From: Euleptes europaea
Taxonomy: Eukaryota > Chordata > Lepidosauria > Squamata > Sphaerodactylidae
NCBI RefSeq assembly: GCF_029931775.1
Contig: NC_079318.1
Coordinates: 79,147,614 to 79,211,613 of the forward strand
Reading direction: 5' to 3'
Length of the DNA: 64,000 nt
The translations under genes and the position numbers were made by a program. Every line of letters begins with the position of its first letter. The first letter of the stretch is position 1. The notes below the pieces were generated by a model. It saw only the letters and a program-made list of their open reading frames with translations, did not search any database and was not told the DNA's origin. Of the stretch, positions 12,901 through 22,530 are shown one piece after another.

Positions 12901-15900
12901 ATAACACAAGAAAAGCCAAGGCCCATCAAGTCCAGCAGTCAGTTCACACAGTGGCCAACCGGGTGCATCAAGGAAGCCCACAAGCAAGGCATCTGCAGCA
13001 GCACTATCCTGCTGTGTTCCACAGCACCTAATATATTAGGCATGTTCATCTGATCCTGGAAAGAACAGGTATGCATCATGACTAGCATCCATTTTGACTA
13101 GTAGCCATGGATAGCCCTCTCCTCCCTGAGCATGTCCACTCCCCTCTTAAAGCCTTCCAAGTTGGCAGCCATCACCATATCCCGGGGCAGGGAGTGCCAC
13201 AACTATGTGTTGTGTGAAGAAATACTCCCTTTTATGTTTTGACTCTCTCACTCTCCAGATTCAGCAGATGACCCCACATTCCAATATCATTAGAGAGAGA
13301 GGAAAACTCTGTAGGATTTTTTTCTTTTTCTTTACTTTTCAGGTCAAGCATTAAAGGTATGACATAAGAAAAGGTCACAGGTTATCGCTGTTTTTTTTCC
13401 CTGAAGCGGAAAGGCTCTTGTGCCAACAAACTGTCAGGGCCTTTTCACCGATTCCTCCTGATCAATGCAGACTCTCACACTGCAATTCCTTGGTGGTCTC
13501 CTATCCAAGTACTAACCAGGGCTGACCCTGCTTAACTTCTGATGTGGTTACATTAGTCTGGGCCGTCCAGGTCAGAGCTAAGCAGGTCTACTCAGATGAA
13601 AGTCCTGTTTTATTCAGCGGGGCTTACTCCTAGGAAAGCAGTTATACAACTGCAGCATCTATGCCCTATTCATAGAGTTGTCATTCGACATGGAAATGCC
13701 AACTTAAAAGTTGAGTGAACTTTGAGAGTGAACTATTCAATAATGTTTTATATCCTGTATTTTGATAAGATCCGGAGGGTTAGAGAAACATACCCTTAAA
13801 GCTTTTGTTACTAAAATGTAACTTTTATTAACGATCGTCATCCTGTTTTGTGGTGTTTTCTTTTTGTTTATTTTTTTGTAACAGCCTTTGGCTGTATGCA
13901 ATAAAAAATGAACTGATCTTATGAGATGTTCAGATTATCCTAGCCACAGTCTAGTGTTTGGAAAACAGAGTGGACCGCAGTGATACAGACACTTCCATCA
14001 AGAGTTATGTTTGAAGATCGTCATCTCACCCACCCCCAAACACATCCAGGACATTTCAAAATGCACATGGACTATAATAAAGAACTGGACTTGCTTTACG
14101 ATGACCCGCAGGCTTAGAAAGGGCTAGTCACCTGTAAGGAGTTAAGAACCTCCTCCGGGCAACCACGACACACCCTTGGTTGCATTTCATCATGCTTCCC
14201 CAAGGGACTAACATGGCTACCCACCTGCAACTATCCCCAGGAGAAGGTGGTTCATGGGAGGAACAGCAAAAGGATACAGATAATCACAGGAACAGCGGCA
14301 GCCACTTTCCCAATCTCCTCGTCTGTTTGCATGATCTTCTTGATTCGAGCCTTTGCAAAAAAAGGAGAGAAAAGACTCATAGGAGTTCGGCTTTCAAGCA
14401 TCCCTAGCAATCAAATCCTCCCTGCAGCCCCATCATAGTAGAATCATGTCCATCCTGACCTGCTCTCTCATTACCCTGTCCGTCGAGCACAGTCGCTTGC
14501 CTTCATTGGGAGGACAGATCACCCGGAGTGGGGCAGCAAAGCTGTGGCCCTGCGTCACCCCCACAGGGTGGGGAAGGGGAAAGTGTAACAGGAGGAGGAG
14601 TTCAGGGTTGGCTGATAAGAACATAAGGAAAGCCGTGCTGGATCAGACTAAGGCCCATCAAGTCCAGCAGTCTGTTCACACAGTGACCAACCAGGTGCCT
14701 CTAGGAAGCCCGCAAAGCAGCATTGTCCTGCCTGTGTTCTACAGCACCTAATATATTAGGAATGCTCCTCTGATCCTGGAGAGAATAGGTATGCATCATG
14801 ACTAGTATCCATTTTAAATAGTAACCATGGATAGCCGTGTCCTCCATGAACACATCCACTCTCCTCTTAAAGCCTTCCAAGTTGGCAGCCCTCACCACAT
14901 CCTGGGGCAAGGAGTTCCACAATTTAATTATGCATTGTGTGAAGAAATACTTCCTAGTATCAGTTTTGAATCTCTCACCCTCCAGCTTCAGCAGATGACC
15001 CCGCGTTCTAGTATTATGAGAGAGGGAGAAAAGCTTCTCCCTGTCCACTCTCTTCATACCATGCATAATTTTATAGACCTCTAAAATGTCTTCCCTTAAC
15101 CGCCTTCTTTCCAAGCCGAACAGCCCTAAGCGTTTTAACCGCTCCCCATAGGGAAGTTGCTCTAGCCCACTTATCATTTTGGTTGCTCTTTTCTGCACCT
15201 TCTCAAGCTCTGCAATATCCTTTTTTAGGTGTGGTGACCAGAACTGTACACAGTATTCACCATAGATCTGAACAAGGGCAGTATAATAGCAGCAGTTTTA
15301 TTTTCTATTCCTCGTCTAATTAAGGCCAGCATGGAATGTGCCTTTTTCACAGCAGCCGCACACTGGTTTGACATCTTCATCGAACGATCCACTACCACCC
15401 CAAGATCCCTTTCTTGGTCTGTCGCAGCCAGCACAGAAGGTCCACAGAAGCAGGCCTTGATCTGTAGACTCTTCTTCAGAGGCAGTCCTGGGACTCAGTC
15501 TGAGCCCGGGCTCTCACCTGTTTTGCAAGCTCAACAGTCCTCTCGGGCAGCATAAAAAATAAAGTCTCCTCTGAGCACATGCCGAATGCATTTCTCTCAC
15601 CACTGAATAACCGCATCTTGGTTTAAGTGTCAGGAATCAAAGGGTGTAGCTTTCAGGAAAGTTTCAGCCTTGGCACTTCTCCTAAGTGCAGAGCCTTTGC
15701 CCAAACACCAGGTGCGTGCCTGGGAAGTCGCAAGGAGCTGGCAGCCAAATAATCTCACGCCACTCCCAAGGGAAAGGGCACACCTCACTAGGAAAGCCTG
15801 TTTGGCTACCAATCACACCCAAGATTTCCCCCACTCTGACTGGTCCCACATCCCTGGGTTGCCAAGGATATTCTATAGGCACCGCAGTCTTTACGAGCAG

Positions 15901-18900
15901 AATGAGAGCCAGCGTGGCAAGGGGGCTGGATTTAAGCTTTGGGAAGCTGCACTTAAGACCCTGGGTGAAGGCCAGCCTTTTTTGGAGCCCGAAATAGAAA
16001 AGGAAATGAATGGAGCCAGCCAGTGGACAAGCCCTATGCCTTCTGCAGCAAGCTAGACTCTGAATCCCTGTTGAGCTCTGCCTGATGGAAAGGTGTACAC
16101 CTTTAACTACAGGGAGGGTGACGGCTCAGTGGTAAGATGCCTGATTTGAGTACTGGAGGTCACCAGTTCAATTCCCGGCATCTCCACTTAAAGTATCCTG
16201 GGGGGCTGGGCTGGGACAGACCCAACAAATTCAGAGATATACTGCCAGTCAGAGCAGACAGTCCTGGATTAGATAAACCAATGATCTGTCTAACTCAGAA
16301 TTAAGGCAACATCATACATTTACAGATGTTCTCTTATACAAGCATTGTTGAAATGGATGGAAGCTGAACAGGAGGAAAAATCAAACCCAAACCCATCACC
16401 GTACTATCACATTCATCGTCCACAGGAGTAGAAATGGCACTACTGTTTTCATATCCAGTTTTCAAAAAGGGAAAGTTTTCTAAGCGTAAGAGATTTGTTA
16501 AAATGAAACTGAGACAGGGTACAGTTGGGAGGGCCAAACCCATTCAGGAAACCACAAGGTCAACACCAGCAGAGGCTCAGATCAAATATATACCATAACT
16601 GACAAATGGGACAAACGAGTCCAAAAGAAGGTCAGCATGACTGAACAGCAGACTCAAGGAAGCTATAAAGGGCCAGGTGACTTCCTCTGAAAAACAGAAG
16701 CCTTGGCCGACAAAATAAATGACAACTTACAAAAAGGCAAGCTAAGAAGTAACCTGCAGGGGAACTGCCAACCTACTCATGAAAATTTATTTTAAACATA
16801 TAAAGCAGGAAGCCAGGTGATGAGACGTTGAAGGAGCTCTTTGCTTCAGTTTATGCAGGAAAAAAAGACCTGTACTTTTCCAGAAACAAATCAGAATTGT
16901 GTCAAACAGAGGTTGCATCAAGCAAAGCCTTACAACGAATGGCAATCTGGTTGTCAAGTGGTGTTGACATTTGTTCAAAAGGGCTACACTGCAAAACTGA
17001 TGTTTTCAACCAAAATGCGAAACATTTACAAGAAGATCTGGAAGTGGAAAGGTTTTAGAGATACATGGGGATCCACATGTTTACACCCCAGTTTAACTTT
17101 TGCCCCTGGCTGAATTGGTGGAAAGCATGATTTAGACTTACTGAGGAAGAATCAGCAAGGCCCCTGCAAAGCAAAGTGTGGCCTAGATCAAAGCTTCTTA
17201 AACTGTGGGTCGTATCCCTATATGGGGTAGTGTAACTGAATGTGGGGGGGAATCGCAATTTAATTTTTTTTAAAAAAAATACATTTCGTTATAATTTATT
17301 ATCAGTAAATGTTTGATTTGTATACCTATTTTATATACCTATATACCCGGAGTTGAGTAAAAATTTCTCGGGTGAAAAGGGGTCGCGTGTGGAAAAAGTT
17401 TAAGAAGCCCTGGCCTAGACAACCTTTTGAGATTTTTTGAAGATGTCAACAAAAATATAGACAGAGGATATCAGACAGCAAGAAACTACAGACCTACAAT
17501 TCCAAAAAGCTTTCAGCAAAAAAACCACACACCTCAAGTCTATACCCTGTATAATCCAGAGTAATTCCCAATACGTTCAGTGAGCTCCACCGGTCTAAGC
17601 GTGCATAGGATCAGGGCCTTGTACGTCAAAGGTCAAGTCAATAACTGGCGCACAGACAGGAAATAGACAGCAAGAGCACACAAACAGCTTTTTTAATGGA
17701 TCAAAGCTAACAACAGGATCAACGAAGGATCTTAGTTAGTGCCGACAGTTAGCGTGGACAATAAACCATGAAATCCCCAAAAGGCTGTCTCCAAAGTGGG
17801 TAAGTGGGCAACAAAATGGCAGATGACGTTCAATAAAAAGTATGAGAGCAGCGTCTGCGCTACTGTGGCTCAGTGACTGAGCATCTGCTTTGCATGCAGA
17901 AGGTCCCACTGCCAGCATCTCCAGAGTGGAAAGAAAAAGATCAGAAAGTAAATGATGTGCAAGACCCTCCACCTGAGGCCCCAGAGAGCTGCTGCCAGGC
18001 AATACTGCCCTTGACAGACCAGTGGTCTGAATCAGTAGAGGGCACTCTCTTATACGTGATAATGGGCCGGATCAGGGATTGCAGTGGCAGCCTGTTCTGG
18101 ATGGGATTGCTCTCCGCTCCCTAGGACAGTTTCACAGATCTCTTCCTGCACAAAAGCTTAGAGTCCATCTGTGGTGAGTTATACTTGCAGCCATTTTCAG
18201 AAAGTTCACTAGCCAGGCCCCTTAATAACTGACCAGCGTTACCCATGCTCTTATCACATCCAGATTAGTTTACTGCAATGCCATTTACATGGGGCTGCCA
18301 TTTGGAAACTGCAACTGGTCTAGGCCCCTGACTCTGATCGTTCAGGCCAGCCTGATCTCATCAGATATTGGAAGCTAAGCAGGGTCGGCCCTGGTTAGTG
18401 CTTGGATGGGAGACCATCGAGGAAGTCCAGGATTGCTACGCAGAGGCAGGCAGTGGCAAACCACCTCTATTCATCTTTTGCCTTGAAAACTCTACGAGGC
18501 CATAAATCAGCTGCAACTTGGTGGCACTTTCCAATTGGTCCAGGATGCAGGTGCAAGACTGTTGAAGGAGGCGCCATAGCTCAGTGGAAAGAGCACAATG
18601 GTTTGCTTCCCAAAAGGTTCCAGGTTTAGTTTATTACTTAGTTTATTATTAGATTTTTATCCCGTCCTTTCCCTGCCAAAGCAGGGCTCCGGGAAGCTTA
18701 CAACACATAGGAACAGTACTTTCCAACAATTTAGCTGTATCTGAAGAAGTGAGCTGTGGCTCACAAAAGCTCATACCCTGCCAGAAAATATTTTTGTTAG
18801 TCTTTAAGGTGCTACTGGACTCTTGCTGTTTTCTACTACTGCAGACAGACTAACACGGCTACCCACTGTGAATTATATTCCAACAATTTGTAAGATAGGT

Positions 18901-21728
18901 GGTACAGTACAATATAAATTTAAGTAAAATATATAAAACATTAAATTTCTCAATTCCATAAAAACCTATCTGATGTTGGCACCCATTATATAGTTCCTAT
19001 TTGTCCGTTGTATACGGAACCGAGGGCCAAATTTTTAGATGGGTTACTGAAAGGAGTATGTTTTAGCTCTGAAACTGAAAAACTCATTTTCCTACTTTCT
19101 GACAATTACTTACATGTGTCCTATAGAATGCCACAATTTGCCCTGGCTGCAAAGAAGATAAGAGCCAATGAGGTTTCAAAGAGAGCAACTGCTTAGGAAT
19201 TTTTAGAGAGGATAATTTTTAGTTTAAATGGATTTATACTACATGGTAATTCTGTGTTGTTTTTATCTTTTATTTTGTATTTAACTTTTAACTTCGATTT
19301 TACAGAATTCTGTATAACTATAAGGACAATTTGTAACGGCCTATGGCTATACATAACATATTCAATTCAATTCATATAGTTCCCCCATAGCACTGAGTTC
19401 AGTTCTCAGCATGTCCAGTTAAAGGATCTATAAGGACAATTTGTAACAGCCTATGGCTATACATAACATATTCAATTCAATTCATATAGTTCCCCCATAG
19501 CACTGAGTTCAGTTCTCAGCATGTCCAGTTAAAGGATCTTTCTCCGCCTGAGACCCTGGAGAGCCGCAGTCAGCCATGCAGACATTACTGAGCTAGATGG
19601 ACCAACGGTCTGACGCACTACAAGGCAGCTTTACATGACTGTGTATATTCAATGTACCTCACCAGCACTGAAAAGACTATAACAGAATGTTTGAATGAGT
19701 TCCCAATGCCTATTCAGGGGCAGCCCATGGGGGGGGGAGAGGGAGGTGGGATTTACAAGCTGGAAATTCTGAAAGTGAGAGGCCCTGGATGACAGTTACT
19801 GACAGTTACAGAGAAAGTGGCCCTAGATCTGGTATTTCAGAGCAATCAATAAAACTCCCGTTGTTCTCACAAACTGGTGACAGCCACCTCTTTTAAAAAA
19901 AGTACCCTGCCTGGTCAAGCTCCCAGAGTAGGCTGCAAAGCTACATTTACAGAACTCTGCTGTCTGCCCGTTCGTTTCCGGGCACGCTTCAAAGGCCTTG
20001 AAAGCCCTAAATGGGCTAGGATCAGGATACCTTGATAGGCCACTTGCTTCAAAACCAACCGGCCCCCAAGATTTCATTCTCCAACACAGGGCATGCTCTG
20101 GGCGCGACCCCGCTGTCAGATGCAAGGGGGAAGGACTACTACGGACAGGGGCTTGGGGGCAACCAAAACACTCAAACACCCTAGTGGGGGAGGCTGACCA
20201 GTTTTGGAGCGCCCTCCAGGGAACCACAGCTCTGCGTCCCTTCAGCTGGCGCCTGCTCCTTAGTGTCTTAGGCACCAGGTGAAGAGGACCATGTTTTCCC
20301 AGGCCTTTGGAGACTTCCCCCCCCCTCCAAATAGTTAACGCTTTAACATTTGATGTGCTGCTGCTGCAACTTTGGCCACAATTTTAACTTGCATTTAGTT
20401 GACTTGATTCTGTAGTGCACAAAACTTCCTGTTAAACACACAAATCACTTCATTGAGAAAAATAAAATAAAGCGATGTTTGTTTACGGGTCAAAAACCTC
20501 ACTTTGCATCTACGTAGATGGGGTCTCAACGGGTGGCAATTGACCGGGAAAGAGGTCTTGGGGTCCTGTCCTGGCCATCAGCTCAGTGAAATCGCCGGTC
20601 CGAAATGCAGGATAGTTAAACAGTCCAACTCCAAACCACAGATGATTAAGAGCGAGACTGAAAGTAAGCCAGCTAGCGCCATAATGCCTTCATAATGCCA
20701 TATGAAGCGGCTGCATTTGGAATAGCGGGTCCAGTTCGGGTCACTCGAAGAAAAGGAAACGGTAGATTTACAAGGGATGCGAAAAGGGGCAACCAGGACA
20801 ATCAAAAAGGTCGTAGCGCTTTCCCTAGGCTAACCGGTTTGGAGCTTTTCAGTTAAAAAGAAGAAAAAAATGACAAGGGGACGCTTATAAAATTAACAGT
20901 AGTGTGAAAGAAGAGAAATGCCTCCTTCGCCCACGTAGGAACGTATGGTCATCCAAATAACGCTGGCTCCAAACACAGAAAGAACGGTACATATTTGAAG
21001 ACACCCCCCCCCATGGAAGGTTTTGCATTGGATTTGTCACTCTATAGATGCCCATTTCCCACCATCTGAATTCTCAAAACTCTGCACGGCGGCTTATTGT
21101 TGAGTTTTGAGAATATGGATGGGGGGAAAAAGTGCATCTAAAGAGTGGCAACTCCAAGGCAAAACCTTCCACGAATAAATGGCCTAAGGTCCCTGGACAA
21201 CCCTGGAAGATGCGCTTCCAGCTCCAAGAGGCGTCATCGGGATAGACCGGGACCCCCCAAAAAGGCTGCATTCTCGGTTTTTATTCTATGGGGCCGAGGA
21301 GGTCTTTTCTAGGAAACTGTAGGATGCCCACTGGAGATCTAGGGCGGCCTCGGGGCGGGGGGGGGGTGAGCTTCATCTACGGGGCTGCTGAAGGGGAGAG
21401 CTTGAGCTAGGAGGGACGGATCAACTGCCCGGGGGCGTAAGGGGAGGTCTTTTATCCCGGAGGCAGATGCTGGTGGGGGGGGGGGAGGGCGGCCCTATTC
21501 TAATCCATTTGCAAAAGGCTGCGCTTAATCCGGGGGGGGGGGGAGCGGCGCAACGAAGCCTCTGAGCCTCCCCCAGGCCTCGAGAGCCCCGGACGCCGCA
21601 GGCGCTCCGCCAGCCCGGGGGGGTCAATGGCGACGCTGCTGCGGGGTATGCGGCGCGCGCCCTGCCCCGGGGGAAGCGGCTCTCACCGGAGGGAAGCGCG
21701 CGTTGTACTTCTTCTTCTTGCTGGGCAT
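3974..21728 (-). CDS. DRAP1: DR1-associated protein 1 (NC2-alpha), 7 coding exons, complete
   Basis: Coding exons on the minus strand: 21728-21687, 14350-14278, 11496-11403, 9755-9636, 7985-7895, 5355-5270 and 4127-3974. Every intron is GT-AG and the phases chain without a break to 219 codons (human protein about 205). DRAP1 pairs with DR1 as the NC2 heterodimer, which binds TBP on DNA and blocks TFIIA/TFIIB. Exon 1 gives [14 protein letters not shown]; exons 2-4 give the H2A-like histone fold ([69 protein letters not shown]); exon 5 is the basic [12 protein letters not shown] linker; exon 6 is acidic ([13 protein letters not shown]); exon 7 is proline-rich and ends [11 protein letters not shown]. 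The start is the ATG at 21728-21726, the known N terminus; the open frame continues upstream but without another ATG. Introns carry many SINEs, one only 50 bases from exon 3. Identity is essentially certain. Confidence 0.97.
5985..6135. repeat. Palindromic dispersed repeat (AGTCTTTAAGGTGCTACTAG family)
   Basis: Two inverted copies of the same unit (GTAGAAAAGAGTAGAAGTCC and its reverse near 6103) meet at TTTCTGGCCAGAAA. It is the same dispersed family as at 8258-8365, 18722-18870, 26137-26677 and 56925-57030. In DRAP1 intron 5. Confidence 0.7.
6967..7182 (-). mobile_element. tRNA-derived SINE, family B, minus orientation
   Basis: GAAGCTGCCTTATACTGAGT at the left end and GCTCTACCACTGAGCCAC at the right end (complement of the tRNA-like head) define a full-length, moderately diverged copy in DRAP1 intron 5. 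Confidence 0.85.
8140..8610. repeat. Two old SINE pieces around a dispersed-repeat fragment
   Basis: 8140-8257 and about 8425-8610 carry the ATTTTATCCTCACAACAACC / GTGAGGTAGATTA and GGCAGAGCAGAGATTTGAAC signatures of an old minus-strand SINE. Between them, 8258-8365 is the AAAGACTAACAAAATTCCTG repeat with its CACTTCTTCAGATACC core. In DRAP1 intron 4. Confidence 0.6.
9244..9452. mobile_element. hAT-type MITE with exact 8-bp target duplication
   Basis: A 209-bp non-autonomous element with inverted ends TAGGGTTGCCA and TGGCAACCCTA, flanked by perfect 8-bp duplications CCTATGGA at 9236-9243 and 9453-9460. The 8-bp duplication and end sequence indicate the hAT superfamily. An older copy of the same family lies at about 53393-53590. 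In DRAP1 intron 4. Confidence 0.9.
10117..10434 (-). mobile_element. Squam1-type tRNA-derived SINE, minus orientation, full length
   Basis: From AGAAGAAGAAGAGTTGGTTT (3' tail complement) to ACCACTACACCACGC (tRNA-like head complement). It contains ACACCCTGTGAGGTAGGTGG and two copies of the TCATGTGGAGGAGT internal duplication. In DRAP1 intron 3. Confidence 0.92.
11046..11353 (-). mobile_element. Squam1-type SINE, minus orientation, full length
   Basis: Same structure as the copy at 10117, ending ACACCATGCTGGCTTTCC. It ends only 50 bases from DRAP1 exon 3 (11403-11496), immediately downstream of that exon's splice donor in transcript order. Confidence 0.92.
11605..11772 (+). mobile_element. 5S-rRNA-derived SINE
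   Basis: AGCCTGATCTCATCAGATCT then TTGGAAGCTAACTAGGG and TTTGGATGGGAGATC follow the internal promoter region of 5S rRNA. The body AGTCCAGGGTTGCTATAG is the same as in the other copies. Clearly decayed, so not a 5S gene. In DRAP1 intron 2. Confidence 0.85.
12282..12626. mobile_element. hAT-type MITE with exact 8-bp target duplication
   Basis: A 345-bp element starting CAGGGGTCCCCAA and ending GGATCCCTG, flanked by perfect TTCTATTC duplications at 12274-12281 and 12627-12634. No transposase coding. In DRAP1 intron 2. Confidence 0.92.
12906..13314 (-). mobile_element. CR1-type LINE 3' fragment
   Basis: AAGGCCCATCAAGTCCAGCAG, CACAGTGGCCAACC and TCTTAAAGCCTTCCAAGTTGG match the better-preserved copy at 14617-15440. 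Minus orientation, truncated at its 5' side. Confidence 0.85.
13489..13562 (-). mobile_element. 5S-derived SINE, head fragment
   Basis: The complement reads AGAAGTTAAGCAGGGTC then TAGTACTTGGATAGGAGACC, the 5S-like promoter block. The body is missing. Confidence 0.7.
14617..15440 (-). mobile_element. CR1-type LINE, 3' part of ORF2 and 3' end
   Basis: On the minus strand the sequence encodes the C-terminal end of a CR1 reverse-transcriptase protein: [20 protein letters not shown], then [33 protein letters not shown] and [20 protein letters not shown], followed by a 3' end finishing in a complement of AAGAACATAAGG. It is 5' truncated (about 0.8 kb of a several-kb element), and the reading frame is interrupted between the two protein segments. 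An ordinary dead LINE copy in DRAP1 intron 1. Confidence 0.9.
16105..16322 (+). mobile_element. tRNA-derived SINE, family B, diverged
   Basis: GACGGCTCAGTGGTAAGATGC and CAGTTCAATTCCCGGCATCTCC form the head; TCAGAGCAGACAGTCCTGGA and the AAGGCAACATCATACATTT end follow. Substantially diverged from the younger copies. In DRAP1 intron 1. Confidence 0.75.
17189..17412. mobile_element. hAT-type MITE, AT-rich
   Basis: Inverted ends (AGCTTCTTAAACT and AGTTTAAGAAGCCCTG) are flanked by 8-bp duplications with one mismatch, GCCTAGAT (17181-17188) and GCCTAGAC (17413-17420). Confidence 0.8.
17858..18062 (+). mobile_element. tRNA-derived SINE, family B
   Basis: Head TACTGTGGCTCAGTGACTGA and CATCTGCTTTGCATGCAG, body AGAGAGCTGCTGCCAGG, end GTCTGAATCAGTAGAGG. 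Partly decayed copy in DRAP1 intron 1. Confidence 0.75.
18192..18565 (+). mobile_element. L2-type LINE fragment split by a 5S-derived SINE
   Basis: 18192-18345 encodes an L2-like piece (ATTAGTTTACTGCAATGCC; D/R-Y-C-N-A-I motif) that resumes at 18536 with TGGTCCAGGATGCAGGTGC. Between them sits a 5S-derived SINE (18346-18535) with GCCTGATCTCATCAGATATT, GTGCTTGGATGGGAGACC and tail GCAACTTGGTGGCACTTT. Confidence 0.8.
18722..18870 (+). repeat. Dispersed repeat with CTGAAGA-stem-AAAA core
   Basis: CTGAAGAAGTGAGCTGTGGC (from 18741), TCACAAAAGCTCATACCCTG, then AGTCTTTAAGGTGCTACTGG and the end CAGACTAACACGGCTACCCA. Same family as the composite insertion at 26.1-26.7 kb. Confidence 0.75.
18950..19640 (+). 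repeat. LINE-like 3' end, tandem duplication and family B SINE fragment
   Basis: 18950-19317 resembles the 3' end of a LINE (short open frame, then an AT-rich tail with GTAACGGCCTATGGCTATAC, a tail type also seen near 13870). A unit of about 110 bases starting CTATAAGGACAATTTGTAAC is then repeated in tandem (about 19318-19428 and 19428-19538, nearly identical). A family B SINE end (CCGCCTGAGACCCTGGAGAG) completes it. Confidence 0.6.
20535..20870 (+). mobile_element. CR1-type LINE fragment, decayed
   Basis: GGTCTTGGGGTCCTGTCCTG, GTTAAACAGTCCAACTCCAA, GCCATAATGCCTTCATAATG and GCGGCTGCATTTGGAATAG follow the order of a CR1 ORF2 C-terminal region. Many small breaks. In DRAP1 intron 1. Confidence 0.65.
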
Positions 21729-22054
21729 CTTCCCCCCCCCGCTCTTCCCCCGCTCGTCCTCCGGGCCTGCAGCGAGCCGAGCGCCGTCGCAAGCCGCCGC
21801 CGCCGCCGCCGCCTCACCCGACCCGGCCAGGGAGTCCAAGCCCGGCCCAGCCGCCGCCACGTTCCGCGCGGTCCTAGCGCCGCTCGCGGCCCAGGCGGGG
21901 AGGCATGAATAGGACGCCCCGCCCCCTCCCCGGCGGCCCGTTCAGAAAACAGCAGCCACAAAAAACCAGCGACCGAAACCCCGAGTGCGGCAGGTGAAGC
22001 CAGGGGGCGCCTCTGAGTCAATGTCCAAAGCCCATCTCCGGCTTCACTGAGTCA
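21300..22054 (-). promoter_or_regulatory. DRAP1: DRAP1 CpG-rich promoter and 5' UTR with GGC repeats and two AP-1 sites
   Basis: CpG- and GC-rich DNA surrounds DRAP1 exon 1. Just upstream of the start codon the transcript strand carries a run of GGC triplets (plus-strand CCG run about 21788-21812). Two exact AP-1 (TRE) sites, TGAGTCA, lie at 22014-22020 and 22048-22054, about 290-330 bases upstream of the start codon. The region ends abruptly at the retroelement sequence beginning near 22085. The transcription start was not determined. Confidence 0.6.
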
Positions 22055-22084
22055 GTCGAAATCAGTAGTCATCATAATCTTTAA

Positions 22085-22530
22085 GAACTGTTGGTTCTTG
22101 TAGGCTATCCGGGCTGTGTTGACCGTGGTCTTGGTGTTTTCTTTCCTGACGTTTCGCCAGCAGCTGTGGCCGGCATCTTCGGAGGAGTAACGCCGAAGGA
22201 CAGTGTCTCTCAGTGTCAAGTGTGTAGGAAGAGTTATATATACTCAGAAAGGGGTTGGGTTTGAGCTGAATTATTGTCCTGCAAAAAGTATCAAAGGTAA
22301 TGTGCTAATCATTGTCCTGTAAGTATCAAGATAATGTGCTAATGAGGGTGTGGTATGTTAATGTGGAACCACTGTATCCTGAAGTGATCTGTTAATGTGT
22401 GAAATCCAAAACTAATCCGCATGGCTACTGTGACTGTAGTCTTTGTTAGTCTGGATTAGTTTTGGATTTCACACATTAACAGATCACTTCAGGATACAAT
22501 GGTTCCATATTAACATACCATACCCTCCTC
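22085..22530 (-). mobile_element. Penelope-like terminal (pLTR-type) sequence with hammerhead-like core and long palindrome
   Basis: A fossil retroelement end. On the minus strand it has GATGCCGGCCACAGC, GCTGGCGAAACGTCAGG and CACAGCCCGGATAGCCTAC, blocks shared with the 26.27-26.34 kb copy. Its right part folds as a near-perfect inverted repeat (arms 22347-22418 and 22453-22526). No protein coding is present. The Penelope assignment rests on resemblance to known squamate terminal sequences and the hammerhead-like core, and is inference. Confidence 0.55.

Noticed and set aside
14701-15198. 165-codon minus-strand open frame as a host gene
   Set aside because: The protein is the C-terminal end of a CR1 LINE reverse-transcriptase ORF.
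21858-21860. In-frame upstream start codon for DRAP1
   Set aside because: The codon is GTG, not ATG; it is recorded only as a possible non-AUG start.
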